Assembly: GCA_022825135.1 (NCBI GenBank)
Contig: JAJDYN010000016.1
Span: forward strand, 122,281 to 186,280
Reading direction: 5' to 3'
DNA: 64,000 bases
From: Gemmatimonadota bacterium
GTDB taxonomy: Bacteria > Gemmatimonadota > Gemmatimonadetes > Longimicrobiales > Gaopeijiaceae
Each line of letters begins with the position of its first letter. Position 1 is the stretch's first letter. The notes beneath the pieces are model-generated. The model made no database searches, had not been told where the DNA came from, and saw only the letters and a program-made list of their open reading frames with translations. Positions 36,636 to 46,027 of the stretch are shown one piece after another. A program made the translations under genes and the position numbers.

Positions 36636-38337
36636 CGGCTTCGCTCTCCGATGGGGACGACCCCGGTCCGGGCGATGGGTGCGCGCGTTGCAGGGTGTCC
36701 CTGCGGGGGACGGAGTCGCCCGGGAGGATCGAGTCGGCGGGCGGGACGGTGTCGGGGGCGAAGAATGCGTCGGTCGAGGTGACGCCCGGGGCGCTGCTGC
36801 GAATCGAGTCGGCCCTCAGCGAGTCGAGTCGCAACGAGTCCAGCCGCAGCGAATCGAGCAGCAGCGAGTCCCCCGCGGCGATCCGCCGCACCAGTTCCTC
36901 GGCGGCCCGGATGCTGTCGAGCGTGCGCGCGGCTTCCCGCACTGCGACGTCCCGGTTGGCGGCCTCCACGGCGACGCGCTGATGCAGGATCGCCAGAGAA
37001 GAGCCGAGGCGGCCCTCGACCATGGCGTAGTCCGCCGGCCGCGCTTCCGTTCCGGCGGACGCCTGGACGTAGATGTTGCCGTCCAGTTGACTCAGGCGGG
37101 CGGCGAGCGGTTGCCGCTCCTCCGCATCGTCGGTCAGTTCGAGCGCCGCCATCAACGCCTTGGCTTCCCAGGCGGAGCCGCGATCCCGGTCGGCGTACAG
37201 GGTAAGGAGCTGGAGCGCCAGGCGCGGCGCTCCTAGGCTGTCGCGCGCCAGCTCGGCCCCGGCGAAAAGCGCGAGGTGGTCCCCCGCTACCGCCGCTCTT
37301 TCGACGAACAGCCCAACGTGCTCCATGTAATCGATGAGCCGCACTGCTTCGGAGAGGGCGATGGCCGGGAGCAGAATCGCCCGGACTTCCTCCAGCTCCT
37401 CGAGACGATCGACGGAGTTCAGCCGCCATCGCGCGAGGGCGATGCGCGCCTCGCGCGCGGTTCTGTCGTCACCGCGCGCCAATTCCCGGGCCAGTTCACC
37501 GGCCACGACCGAATCCCCGGCGCGAGCGAGCAGGCTTGCCCGCTCGAGGCGGATCCGGCTGCGAGCGCCGGGCGCCCACTCGCTGCGCTCGGCGGCGGCC
37601 AACATGGCCGCCGCGGATCCCGCCCCCCAGAAGCGGGCGGCTCGCTCGGCGGCTGCGAGAACGGTATCGGCCCAGGCCTCTCCGGACGCCTGCTCGAGCA
37701 CGGTTGTCGCACCCGCCCGCGCGTTCCCGAAGTGGTCGTTGTCGAGCCCGCGCACCAGGCGCTCCAGGGCAACCGGAACCTCCAGCTCCCGCGAGATCGC
37801 CTCCGACCTGTCCAGGCCCGCCCATCCCTCCTGCGTACGTCCGGCGTCGAATGCGGCCCGGGCCCGCCAGAGGTGCGCCTCCGCGCGCAGCATCGCGTCC
37901 GGGACCTCTTCGAGGGAATCGTCGAGAAGTCGCATTCCCAGGTCGCGCCGCCCCGTGGCCAGCGCAACGCCGCCGAGGTAGACGCGGGCACCCGCGTGCA
38001 GGCTCGAGTCGCTCGAGGTCGCCAGCAGACGCTCCAGCGCCGCCTGCGACCGCGCCCAGTCGCCGCTGTGGAAGTAGGCGCGGCCCATGATGTAGAGCGC
38101 GTCGTCGGCCCAGCGTCCGGATTCGTCCGACCGATAGCTGCGGGCGGCCTTGTCGATGGCCTCCCGATACGCCGAGGCAGCCTCGAGCGGCTGGTCCCGC
38201 AGGCGGGCGGACTGGGCATCGTCGAAGGCGCGCCGCGCATTGTAGAGCGCGTTGAAATACGCGCAGCCGACCGTCAGGCACGCGCACAGAGTCGCGGCCG
38301 CCGCGGCCGGCTTGATCCGGAGCCTGTCCGTCCTCAC
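36625..38337 (-). CDS. TPR-like lipoprotein (GTG start)
   Basis: A 570-residue exported protein. The signal PAAAAATLCACLTVGC gives a lipobox with Cys at about 25; AYFNALYNARRAF follows. Many helical repeats of about 34 residues resemble tetratricopeptide repeats (DALYIMGRAYFHSGDWARSQAALERLL). The C-terminal region has four DSLRLDSLRL-type repeats, then a Pro/Ser/Asp-rich tail. The GTG at 38335-38337 overlaps the smpB stop (GTGA). It overlaps pyrD by 11 bp. A role in outer-membrane or gliding-type assembly is possible but unproven. Confidence 0.8.
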   Translation of the reverse strand: MRTDRLRIKPAAAAATLCACLTVGCAYFNALYNARRAFDDAQSARLRDQPLEAASAYREAIDKAARSYRSDESGRWADDALYIMGRAYFHSGDWARSQAALERLLATSSDSSLHAGARVYLGGVALATGRRDLGMRLLDDSLEEVPDAMLRAEAHLWRARAAFDAGRTQEGWAGLDRSEAISRELEVPVALERLVRGLDNDHFGNARAGATTVLEQASGEAWADTVLAAAERAARFWGAGSAAAMLAAAERSEWAPGARSRIRLERASLLARAGDSVVAGELARELARGDDRTAREARIALARWRLNSVDRLEELEEVRAILLPAIALSEAVRLIDYMEHVGLFVERAAVAGDHLALFAGAELARDSLGAPRLALQLLTLYADRDRGSAWEAKALMAALELTDDAEERQPLAARLSQLDGNIYVQASAGTEARPADYAMVEGRLGSSLAILHQRVAVEAANRDVAVREAARTLDSIRAAEELVRRIAAGDSLLLDSLRLDSLRLDSLRADSIRSSAPGVTSTDAFFAPDTVPPADSILPGDSVPRRDTLQRAHPSPGPGSSPSESEAGAA

Positions 38338-38813
38338 CGGCCACGCCTCATCGCTCGCTGAGCCTCCCGTTCCTGCGTCCGGCGCCGCAGCTTCTCCCTC
38401 TTGTCGTAGAGCTTGCGGCCCCGCGCGAGGGCCAGCGTCAGCTTGGCGTACCCCCGGCGCATGTAGAGGTCCAGGGGAATCAGCGTCAGCCCCTTCTCCT
38501 CGACCCTGCCGATCAGACGCCGGATCTCGGCGCGCTTCAGGAGGAGCTTGCGTGGGCGCTCCGGGTCGGCATTCCAGCGCGTTGCCGGCTCGTACGGGCT
38601 GATGTGCAGGTTGTGGAGCCACACTTCGGTGCCCTCCAGGCGGGCAAAGGCGTCCTTGAACCCCACCTTGCCCGCGCGCACGGATTTCACTTCCGGTCCC
38701 TTGAGCACCAGCCCGGCTTCGAGCGTCTCGATCACCTCGTATTCGTGCCGGGCCTTCCGGTTGCGGGAGATGAGCAGTCGGCCCGGACGCCCCGCGTCGC
38801 TTGCCCCCACCAC
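38334..38813 (-). CDS. smpB: SsrA-binding protein SmpB
   Basis: tmRNA partner for rescue of stalled ribosomes. LISRNRKARHEYEVIETLEAGLVLKGPEVKSVRAGKV, LHISPYEPATRWNADPERPRKLLL and the C-terminal KREKLRRRTQEREAQRAMRR are diagnostic. Length is 159. No ssrA gene is in the window. Confidence 0.96.
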   Translation of the reverse strand: MVGASDAGRPGRLLISRNRKARHEYEVIETLEAGLVLKGPEVKSVRAGKVGFKDAFARLEGTEVWLHNLHISPYEPATRWNADPERPRKLLLKRAEIRRLIGRVEEKGLTLIPLDLYMRRGYAKLTLALARGRKLYDKREKLRRRTQEREAQRAMRRGR

Positions 38814-38828
38814 GTAGTGCGCGCCGAG

Positions 38829-39485
38829 CTAATAGATGAGGACCGGCGTGCCCACGTCGATCAGATAGTAGAGTTCGCGGGCCGCCTCGTTGGTCAGGCG
38901 AATGCATCCGTGGGAGATGCGCCGCCGCTCCGGGTCGGGGTCGAGCACCAGCTCGGGCCGGTGGGTGCCGTGAATCGCGATGCCGTCACCCAGATAGATC
39001 GCAGTGGTGCCCAGCGCTCCCGGGATCGAGCGGGACGGATGCTGGCGCGGGGGAACCGGAACTCCCCTCTCGACGAAGTGCCAGTCGGGAGCGATCCAGA
39101 CCGGGTCCTTTTCCTTGTACCGCACCCTCATGATTCCGCGGGGCGTGGAGAAGTGCCACTTCTGGCCGGCTCCGTTCAGGTTGAATCCGGTCCCGGTGCC
39201 GACGGGCGCCGACCAGATGGCGCGCTCGCCCTCCATGACGAAGAGCCGATTCTCGACAAGGTGAACGACCACGTAGCGCTCATGGGAGGGAAGGAACGAC
39301 GTTCCCACGGCCACGTCGCGCGCCAGCATCCTCGTCCGGTCCGTAACCAGCGGGTCGCCGTCGAGGCCCTGGCCCCGCATCGCCGCCGGCGCGAGAATAC
39401 CGACCAGCAGCAGCGCGCCTCGCAGCGCCGCCGCGGCGGCGCCCTCAGTCCACTGGTGGCGCCAGCTCGTCCCGGGCATCGTCAT
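38829..39485 (-). CDS. Exported L,D-transpeptidase (YkuD domain)
   Basis: Peptidoglycan cross-linking or anchoring enzyme. The catalytic motif is HGTHRP...RRISHGCIRL, with the nucleophile Cys in SHGC. A signal peptide (AAALRGALLLVGILAPAAM) precedes. I chose the ATG at 39485 (218 residues); an ATG two codons downstream is also possible, and the longer upstream frame lies in the next gene. The 3' end of the YtxH-like gene overlaps it by 41 bp. Confidence 0.85.
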   Translation of the reverse strand: MTMPGTSWRHQWTEGAAAAALRGALLLVGILAPAAMRGQGLDGDPLVTDRTRMLARDVAVGTSFLPSHERYVVVHLVENRLFVMEGERAIWSAPVGTGTGFNLNGAGQKWHFSTPRGIMRVRYKEKDPVWIAPDWHFVERGVPVPPRQHPSRSIPGALGTTAIYLGDGIAIHGTHRPELVLDPDPERRRISHGCIRLTNEAARELYYLIDVGTPVLIY

Positions 39486-39906
39486 CGTGTTTCCCGTTGT
39501 CCTGCGCCCCGGCGTCGTGGACGACCTGCCGCGCGGCGTCGCTCGCGGCCCGATAGGCGGCTTTGGAGGTTTCAATTCTCTCCTGAAGCTCTTCGCGCGC
39601 GTCCAGCGCCGCCCGGCGACCCGCATCCACCGCTCCCTTCACTGACTCGATCTGCTCCCGGACTTGTTCGCCGGCTCGCCCCAGCCTCTCCTCGAGGCCC
39701 TCCTGGGCCGCGCGCACCCGCTCCTGTGCAACATCCCTGAACTCAAGCGCCCGGGCCTTCAACTGCTCCTGGGTCTCCTTGCCGGAGCGGGGCGCGAAAA
39801 GCAGCGCGAGCCCGGCACCGACGACGGCGCCGAGCAGAAAGGCGCCCGTGCTCGATCCGCCGTCGCGCTCGATTACGACGAGCGGTCCGTCTTCTCCCTG
39901 AGCCAT
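39445..39906 (-). CDS. YtxH-like membrane protein
   Basis: 153 residues starting MAQGEDGPLVVIERDGGSST. One glycine-rich transmembrane helix (GAFLLGAVVGAGLALLFAPRSGKETQ) matches the YtxH/gas-vesicle-GvpP-like pattern. It is followed by a long charged coiled coil. The function of these proteins is not settled; YtxH is stress-related in Bacillus. A longer start at 39972 is possible but less typical. Confidence 0.75.
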   Translation of the reverse strand: MAQGEDGPLVVIERDGGSSTGAFLLGAVVGAGLALLFAPRSGKETQEQLKARALEFRDVAQERVRAAQEGLEERLGRAGEQVREQIESVKGAVDAGRRAALDAREELQERIETSKAAYRAASDAARQVVHDAGAQDNGKHDDDARDELAPPVD

Positions 39907-40038
39907 CCCGCTCCTCCCATGAAATGCGCGGCAGCCGCCGCAGGCGACCGCACCCGCTCCATCCTGATACAAACTAGGGTTTCCCGAGGAGGATGCCTAC
40001 CCTGCGAACCGGCGTCCCCTCGCGCCCCCTCAGGCCTC

Positions 40039-41430
40039 CTACACCTGCCAGGGGTGATCGGCTTCCTCCATTCGGGGGGGATGGTAGCCCGAACGGCCCA
40101 GCAACCCGTGCACATACCGTTTGCCCATCTCCACGCCCGGCTGGGTGAGGGGATCCACGCCGTAGAGGAAACCGGCGTACACGGTCGCGGCCTGGAAGAG
40201 CAGGATGAGTTCACCCAGCGCCTCGGCGTCGAGCCTGGCCAGCCGCACGGTCAGGTTGGGCCTCCCGCCCGTTCGCAGCGCGGCCGCGGTCGCGGCGTGC
40301 TCGACGGTGATGAGATGATGGAGTGTGTGACCCTCGGGAAACTCGAACGCGGGAAACGAGGCGGGCGCATCGCCGATCGGGACCGGATCGTCGGCCGCGT
40401 CGACGGTGACGAAGCAAACCACCTTGTCCGCGGGCCCCTCCATGAAGAGCTGCAGCAGCGAGTGCTGGTCGGTCGCCCCGGCTGCCGGGAGGGGGGTGGG
40501 GCCGGTGGCCGCGGGACGGCCGCCGAGCCCCGCGGCCTTTCCGAGCGACTCGCCCCACAGCTGCTGCACCCAGAGAGCGAAGGAGCGGAGCCGGTCGCAG
40601 TAGGGCATGAACACGTGCACGCGCTGCCCGCACTCGACATCGGCGCGGTGCAGAAGGGTCGCCACCACGCCCGCGGGATTCAGCGTCAGCTCGTCCGTCC
40701 GGCAACGTCTCTCCATGCGCGCGGCGCCCCGAAGCACCCCCGCCAGGTCAAGCCCGGCCGCCGCCGCCGGGAACAGCCCGACCGCCGACAGAACCGAGAA
40801 ACGCCCCCCCACGTTGCCCGGCACCGGCAGGGTGGCGATGCCCGCCGCCTCGGCCAGGGCGCGGAGCGGTCCTCGTTCGGGATCGGTGGTGAACAGGAGA
40901 TGCTCCCGCGCCTGATCCGGGCCGACTTCGCGGGCGAGACGCTCGGCAACGACCAGGTACTGGGCCAGCGTCTCGGTCGTCGAGCCCGACTTGCTGACCA
41001 CGTTGAAGAACGTCCTGCGCATGTCGAGGCGGTCCAGCAAGGTGCCGATCGAGTGCGGGTCGATGTTGTCCGCCACATGGAGGCGGGGGTGGGGGCCGCC
41101 CGTTGCACCCGCGGCACGGGCGGGGTCACCGGCGCCGAGCGCGTCCCGCAGCGTGCGGGTCCCCAGCGCCGATCCGCCAATTCCGAGAACCACGAAGTCG
41201 TCGAAGCGTCCCCCGAGCCCGGCGGCTGCGCGGCGGATGCGGGCCGTGGCCTCCGCGGCGCGCGGCAGGTCGAGGAAGCCCATGCTCCCGTCCCGTCGCG
41301 CCCGTTCGACATCCTCGTGCGCCACGCGGAAGCGTGAACCCAGGTCACCGGTGAGCCGTTGCGGGTCGACACCCTCCTCCCCTTCGTCGATGGCGAGGAG
41401 GTTCCGGTAGTCGACGGTGATGGCGCTCAT
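40039..41430 (-). CDS. pgi: Glucose-6-phosphate isomerase
   Basis: Glycolytic isomerase of the SIS fold. VLGIGGSALGTRTLRDAL, NVVSKSGSTTETLAQ and VHGLLGRSGYHPP match the family. Length is 463, the shorter bacterial form. The ATG at 41428-41430 overlaps the MBL gene stop (ATGA). An open frame extends upstream inside that gene and is not used. Confidence 0.93.
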   Translation of the reverse strand: MSAITVDYRNLLAIDEGEEGVDPQRLTGDLGSRFRVAHEDVERARRDGSMGFLDLPRAAEATARIRRAAAGLGGRFDDFVVLGIGGSALGTRTLRDALGAGDPARAAGATGGPHPRLHVADNIDPHSIGTLLDRLDMRRTFFNVVSKSGSTTETLAQYLVVAERLAREVGPDQAREHLLFTTDPERGPLRALAEAAGIATLPVPGNVGGRFSVLSAVGLFPAAAAGLDLAGVLRGAARMERRCRTDELTLNPAGVVATLLHRADVECGQRVHVFMPYCDRLRSFALWVQQLWGESLGKAAGLGGRPAATGPTPLPAAGATDQHSLLQLFMEGPADKVVCFVTVDAADDPVPIGDAPASFPAFEFPEGHTLHHLITVEHAATAAALRTGGRPNLTVRLARLDAEALGELILLFQAATVYAGFLYGVDPLTQPGVEMGKRYVHGLLGRSGYHPPRMEEADHPWQV

Positions 41431-42260
41431 GCGCCGTCCGCCGCCGCCGGGGACTGCCGGGATCTGGTGCGTGCGTCGTCCACCTCCAGGGTGAGGCCAT
41501 CGAAGGCGGGCCGGATGTCTTCCGGGAGACGCCGGCACAGGTCGTCGTGCCGCACCCGGTGGGTGAGGTGGGTGAGATAGGTCCTCCGGGCACCGACCGC
41601 CCGGGCCGCGGCTATGGCTTCCTCGATGTTGAAATGGGTGGGATGGGGATCCCCGTACCACAGCGCGTTGAGCACCAGCAGATCCGCGCCCCTGAGTCCT
41701 TCCAGCGCCGCCCGCGGAAGTCGTTTTGCATCGGTCACATACCCGAGGCCCCCGACACGGAAGCCGTAGGAGCGGATCCCGCCGTGAGGCACTCCGAGCG
41801 GCAGGAACACGTGGCCGGCGATTTCCACCGGCCGTCCCTCCCGGAAGGTGAAGACATCGAGCTCCGGGCGCAGGATCCCGTCCGACGCCCGGGGACGCGC
41901 CTCGAAGATGTACGGAAAACGGCGCCGCAGCTGGCGGGCGACCGACCGGTGCATCCAGGCGCTGATCCTCCCGCCGTGGAGCGCCGTGAACACGCGCAGG
42001 TCGTCGATGCCGTGGATGTGGTCGGCGTGCGCGTGCGTGAACCACACCGCGTCCAGCGAGGAGACGCCCTCGCCGAGCAGCTGGAGTCTGAGCTCCGGGG
42101 GAGTGTCGACGAGGAGGCGGCGATTCCCGAAGCGCAGGAGGGCGCCGTGCCGCGTGCGCCTGTCGCGGGGATCGCTCGAGGTGCAGGTGTCGCATCGACA
42201 TCCGATGACCGGCACGCCGTAGGAGGTGCCGGTGCCCAGGAACGTCAGCGAGAACGACAT
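41427..42260 (-). CDS. MBL-fold metallohydrolase, PhnP-like
   Basis: 277 residues of the metallo-beta-lactamase superfamily. LTFLGTGTSYGVPVIGC opens the fold, THAHADHIHG is the HxHxDH metal motif, and distal ligands lie in PLGVPHG, DAKRLP and LTHLTHRV. The CRCDTCTSSDPRDRRTR segment matches the zinc-binding insertion of PhnP-type cyclic phosphodiesterases. The exact substrate is unknown. It lies between pyk and pgi with 7 bp and -4 bp spacing. Confidence 0.85.
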   Translation of the reverse strand: MSFSLTFLGTGTSYGVPVIGCRCDTCTSSDPRDRRTRHGALLRFGNRRLLVDTPPELRLQLLGEGVSSLDAVWFTHAHADHIHGIDDLRVFTALHGGRISAWMHRSVARQLRRRFPYIFEARPRASDGILRPELDVFTFREGRPVEIAGHVFLPLGVPHGGIRSYGFRVGGLGYVTDAKRLPRAALEGLRGADLLVLNALWYGDPHPTHFNIEEAIAAARAVGARRTYLTHLTHRVRHDDLCRRLPEDIRPAFDGLTLEVDDARTRSRQSPAAADGA

Positions 42261-42267
42261 GGGGCTT

Positions 42268-43686
42268 CTAGAGCTGCTCCACGCGCATGGTGTTGGTCGA
42301 CCCGCTCTCGTGGAAGGGGAATCCCGCGGTCACCACGACCGAATCTCCCGGCTTGCCGACTCCCGCGCGCACGACCGCTTCCTTCCCGTAGGCGGAGAGC
42401 GCGGAATAGCTGACCGGCACGTCGGTGGCGAGCGTCGGCCACACGCCCCAGACAGGCGCGAGCTGGCGGAAGGTGCGCGGCTCGGTGCACACGGCGAAGA
42501 TCGGGACCGGCGGACGGTACGATGAGACCAGGCGCGCCGAGAAGCCGCTGCTGGTGATCACGATCAGCGCGGGAGCATCCAGTTGTCGCACCGCGTCCAC
42601 CGTGCACGACGCGACCGCATGTTCGCGGCGGGTCGCGCCCCCCCGCTGCCAGTTGTCGGGGCGCGGGAGGTAGCGCGGACCCTGGGCCAGCACGCCGGAA
42701 CCCTCGATCTCGCGGATGATGCGCACCATCGCCCGCGCGGCGTGCAGCGGGTACTCCCCGACCGCGGTTTCGCCGGAGAGCATCACGGCGTCGGTGCCGT
42801 CCAGCACCGCGTTGGCGACGTCCGAGGCTTCGGCGCGCGTCGGGCGCGGGCTCTGGATCATCGAATCGAGCATCTGGGTCGCGATGATGACCGGCCGGCC
42901 CGAGTAGTTGGCCAGCTGGACGATGCGCTTCTGGGCCAGCGGCACCTGCTCGAAGGGCACCTCCACCCCCAGGTCGCCCCGCGCGACCATGACCGCGTCC
43001 GTTGCCTTCACGATCTCCTCGATAGACGCCAGGGCGCGCACCAGTTCGACCTTCGCCACCACGAGCGCGCGGCCCGCGACCCTCTCCTTCAACTCCTCGA
43101 TATCCGCACCTCCCCGGACGAACGACAGGCCCACGTATTCCACCCCGGCCTCCAGGGCGAAGTCGAGGTCGTCCAGATCCCGCTCGGTGAGCGAGGGAGT
43201 GCTCAGGTTGGCGCCGGGCACGTTCATGCCCTTGAAGCTCTTCAGCAGGCCGCCGGTTTCCACCAGGAAGCGGGCCTTGCCCCCGTCCTTGCCTACGCAG
43301 CGCATCTCGAGCAGGCCATCGTCCAGGAGAACCCGGTCCCCGACAACGACGTCGTCCGCAAGGTGCCGGTAGGTCGTCGGGATCTCCCCGGCCTCCATGG
43401 TCTCCTCCGGGGCGATGACCACCTCCTGGCCCTCGGCCAGAAAGAGTGGCGACTCGAGCCGGCCCACGCGGATCTTGGGACCCCCCAGGTCCACGAGAAT
43501 CGATACCGGCGTGCCCGCCTCATCGGCCGCGCGCCGGATCAGGGCTACCGCCTCCAGGTGATCCTCACGGAGGCCGTGGGACATGTTCAGGCGCGCCATG
43601 GTCATGCCCGAATCGACCAGATCGCGGACCACCCCGGCCGAAAACGTGGCCGGACCCATCGTGCACACCAACTTGGTTCTCAGCAT
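42268..43686 (-). CDS. pyk: Pyruvate kinase
   Basis: Final ATP-generating step of glycolysis. RTKLVCTMGPAT, ARLNMSHG, DLGGPKIRVG and GRPVIIATQMLDSM, TRAEASDVANAVLDGTDAVMLSGETA are all diagnostic. The Mg-binding segment reads VAKVELVRALASIEEIV rather than the usual KIEN(Q/H)xGxxN. Length is 472. A TAGAAT (43764-43769) about 80 bp upstream may be its -10 element. The divergent gene on the other side is RNase D. Confidence 0.95.
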   Translation of the reverse strand: MLRTKLVCTMGPATFSAGVVRDLVDSGMTMARLNMSHGLREDHLEAVALIRRAADEAGTPVSILVDLGGPKIRVGRLESPLFLAEGQEVVIAPEETMEAGEIPTTYRHLADDVVVGDRVLLDDGLLEMRCVGKDGGKARFLVETGGLLKSFKGMNVPGANLSTPSLTERDLDDLDFALEAGVEYVGLSFVRGGADIEELKERVAGRALVVAKVELVRALASIEEIVKATDAVMVARGDLGVEVPFEQVPLAQKRIVQLANYSGRPVIIATQMLDSMIQSPRPTRAEASDVANAVLDGTDAVMLSGETAVGEYPLHAARAMVRIIREIEGSGVLAQGPRYLPRPDNWQRGGATRREHAVASCTVDAVRQLDAPALIVITSSGFSARLVSSYRPPVPIFAVCTEPRTFRQLAPVWGVWPTLATDVPVSYSALSAYGKEAVVRAGVGKPGDSVVVTAGFPFHESGSTNTMRVEQL

Positions 43687-43894
43687 CGGATTCCCACTTC
43701 CCCCCGCTGTAGCGCCGGCAGGCCGGCGCCCAGTTAGCCGTTTTCGATGTATGGAGCGCCGTTATTCTAGTCTGGTTCGGTCGAAATCACAGTGACCGGT
43801 CCCATCCCGGGTCCGCGCACGCTGCGGGGTCGTCCGGGCCCTCCGGCAGCCGGGCTCTCGCGCAGGACCGGAAGATGGGCCACCTTTCGCGCCC

Positions 43895-45031
43895 ATGAAG
43901 CTACACCACATCGCCGACGCGCACGCAGCACGCTCCGTGGCGGAGAAGCTGGATTCCCGCTCGCCCCTCGCCCTCGACTGCGAGGCGGCCGGCTATCACC
44001 GCTATTCCGACCGGCTCTGCCTTGTGCAGCTCTCCGCGCCGGGGGATACGTGGCTCATCGATACCCTGGCCCTCGACGCAAGCGGGATGCTCAGGTCGCC
44101 GCTGGAAGATCCGGGTCGCGAGATCATCATGCACGGAGCCAGCTACGATCTGCGCCTGCTGTCGCGGGATCTGGGCATCCGGGTACGGGGCGTCTTCGAC
44201 ACGCAGGTCGCGGCCGCGCTGCTCGGGGAAGCCGCGCTGGGACTGTCCGCGCTGCTTGAACGCTTCCTTGGCGTGCGCCTGCCCAAGAAATACCAGCGAG
44301 CCGACTGGGCGATGCGGCCGCTTCCCCCGGGAATGCTCGAGTACGCCGCAGCCGACACGCGCTATCTGGCGGCCCTGGCGGACATCCTGCGAGCCCGGCT
44401 GGAGGAAAAGAAGCGTCTCGCGTGGGCGAGCGAGGAGTTCCGCTGGCTCGAGCGAACCGTCTCCAACAGAGAGGATCCCGACCCCGATCCGGCGACGAAC
44501 ATCAAGAAGGCGCGCCATCTGGCCCCGCGTGCGCTTCAGCGGCTGCGCGCGCTGTGGACCTGGAGGGACGAGGTCGCCCGCCGCAAGGACAGGGCGCCCT
44601 TCCGGGTGGCCGCGGACGACGTCCTGCTGAAGCTGGCCGAGACCCCACCCCGCTCGATCGGGGAACTCGGCCGGCGGCCCGGTCTGTCGCCGGTCCTGGC
44701 CCGCACTGACGGAGGGAGATTCTTCGAGCACCTGGACCGGGCGGACTCCATCCCGGAGGCGCGCATCGCCCCGGGACGCCGACGCCGCGAGGGATCGTTT
44801 CCGAGGCTCTCGCCGGAAGGTGAACAACGCGCCCGGGAGCTGCGCGCCGCCCGTGTCCGAAGGGCCCGCGAACTCGGACTGCAACCGGGTCTCCTGCTTC
44901 CCAACAAGACCATCATGGAGATCGTACGCGCCAATCCGGGCTCACCCGAGGAGCTCGCCCGGGTGCCCCAGGTGCGTGCCTGGCAAGTCGACGTACTCGG
45001 ACAGCAGGCCCTCGATATTCTGAGCGCCTGA
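43895..45031 (+). CDS. rnd: Ribonuclease D (DEDDy 3'-5' exonuclease with HRDC domain)
   Basis: tRNA and stable-RNA 3' trimming. The catalytic set is D28 and E30 (LALDCEAAG), D86 region (MHGASYDLRLL), and Y/D in LEYAAADTRYL. The C-terminal half has HRDC-like helices (RALQRLRALWTWRDEVARRKDRAPFRVAADDVLLKLA). Length is 378. First gene in the window on the plus strand, divergent from pyk. Confidence 0.92.
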   Translation: MKLHHIADAHAARSVAEKLDSRSPLALDCEAAGYHRYSDRLCLVQLSAPGDTWLIDTLALDASGMLRSPLEDPGREIIMHGASYDLRLLSRDLGIRVRGVFDTQVAAALLGEAALGLSALLERFLGVRLPKKYQRADWAMRPLPPGMLEYAAADTRYLAALADILRARLEEKKRLAWASEEFRWLERTVSNREDPDPDPATNIKKARHLAPRALQRLRALWTWRDEVARRKDRAPFRVAADDVLLKLAETPPRSIGELGRRPGLSPVLARTDGGRFFEHLDRADSIPEARIAPGRRRREGSFPRLSPEGEQRARELRAARVRRARELGLQPGLLLPNKTIMEIVRANPGSPEELARVPQVRAWQVDVLGQQALDILSA

Positions 45032-45054
45032 GGAGCCCGTTTGTGGGACCGCAC

Positions 45055-45084
45055 TGGCGAAAAGCGCCTGATTTTGGCTATACT
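45055..45084 (+). promoter_or_regulatory. Weak promoter candidate before the small unknown gene
   Basis: TATACT at 45079-45084 is a good -10 hexamer. A poor -35 match (TGGCGA, 45055-45060) lies 18 bp upstream. It is located after the rnd stop and 81 bp before the ATG at 45165. Confidence 0.25.
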
Positions 45085-45164
45085 GATGGCTCACAATCGC
45101 AAGCTTCGGGGCTTCTGGAGGCGCAGGTGCTTCCCAACGGTTGCTTCGTTCTACCGGGGATGTG

Positions 45165-45536
45165 ATGACGTCGGAATTGCTCGAAAGAGACGATCTCTCC
45201 GTCTACGTGGTTGCCGGAGTACCCAAGAGCTTCAAGAAGAAACTCGCCAAGTACCTGAGCGAGGAATCGTCCGGCGAGGGCAACCTCATGCTCCTCGACG
45301 AGAACATGACGGAATGGCTCCTGGCCCGTCTCAAGGGGAAGAGGCGTCGCAGTCACGAGCAGACTCCCGCATCGTCCGCTTTATGGCGCTGTTACCGGTC
45401 TCTCAGCGCAGCGAGGTATCACCTGAGTGACCAGCCCCTGGAAGGTCGCATCCGGGAGATCCGGAGCGAGATCGAGCGGCTCTGGCGAATCACAAGCCCG
45501 ATTCACGACACGGACGAGGAAGAGGGCTCCTCCTGA
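45165..45536 (+). CDS. Small unknown protein
   Basis: 123 residues starting MTSELLERDDLSVYVVAGVP with GGGG six bases upstream. An ATG at 45141 is in frame. It is charged, with KSFKKKLAKYLSEE, a Lys/Arg patch (LKGKRRRSHEQ) and a helix EGRIREIRSEIERLWRI. I see no membrane segment and recognise no family. It is convergent with the DksA-like gene, 23 bp away. Confidence 0.5.
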   Translation: MTSELLERDDLSVYVVAGVPKSFKKKLAKYLSEESSGEGNLMLLDENMTEWLLARLKGKRRRSHEQTPASSALWRCYRSLSAARYHLSDQPLEGRIREIRSEIERLWRITSPIHDTDEEEGSS

Positions 45537-45559
45537 GGGCGGGCGGGATTCGGCGTTCG

Positions 45560-45949
45560 CTATTCGCCCCGCGCCTCCAGTTCGCGCTTGTACTCGATGC
45601 AGTACCGGGCGTGCGGCAATGCGTCCAGACGCCGGAAGTTGATCGGCTTGCCTGTGGCCTGACAGCGTCCGAAGTTCTCCGGATCCGAGTAGAGTCGGCG
45701 AAGCGCGTCTTCGATCCGGTAGAGATAGCGGCCTTCCTTTGTCGCGAAAAGCGCAGCCTTTTCGCGCTCCATCGCCTCGGTGCCCTGGTCGGCCATGTGG
45801 TCGGTGTAGGCGGCCAGGTTGGAGTCACCCGACTCCCTGTCCTCCTTCGCCATCCGGTCGAAGCGACCCAGGGACCGGAGCGAGCGAGCACGCTCCTCCA
45901 GGAGGCGGCTCTCGATGTGGGCCAGTTGCTCCTTGGTGAGAATCGCCAC
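45560..45949 (-). CDS. DksA/TraR-like protein with a degenerate zinc finger
   Basis: 129 residues. The N-terminal coiled coil (KEQLAHIESRLLEERARSLRSL...EREKAALFATKEGRYLYRIEDALRRL) and the C-terminal GRCQATGKPINFRRLDALPHARYCIEY match DksA/TraR. Of the four zinc Cys only C96 and C117 remain; the others are T99 and Y120. Acidic residues at the coiled-coil tip (D36, D43, D50) are present. It is likely an RNA-polymerase secondary-channel regulator, by family. Confidence 0.75.
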   Translation of the reverse strand: MAILTKEQLAHIESRLLEERARSLRSLGRFDRMAKEDRESGDSNLAAYTDHMADQGTEAMEREKAALFATKEGRYLYRIEDALRRLYSDPENFGRCQATGKPINFRRLDALPHARYCIEYKRELEARGE

Positions 45950-46027
45950 GGTCTGTACCTTGGTAGACGGTTGTGCGGCTGTCGCTACCGGGCTGCCGAA
46001 GCCGGAACGCCTTTCGGCCGCGCGCGA

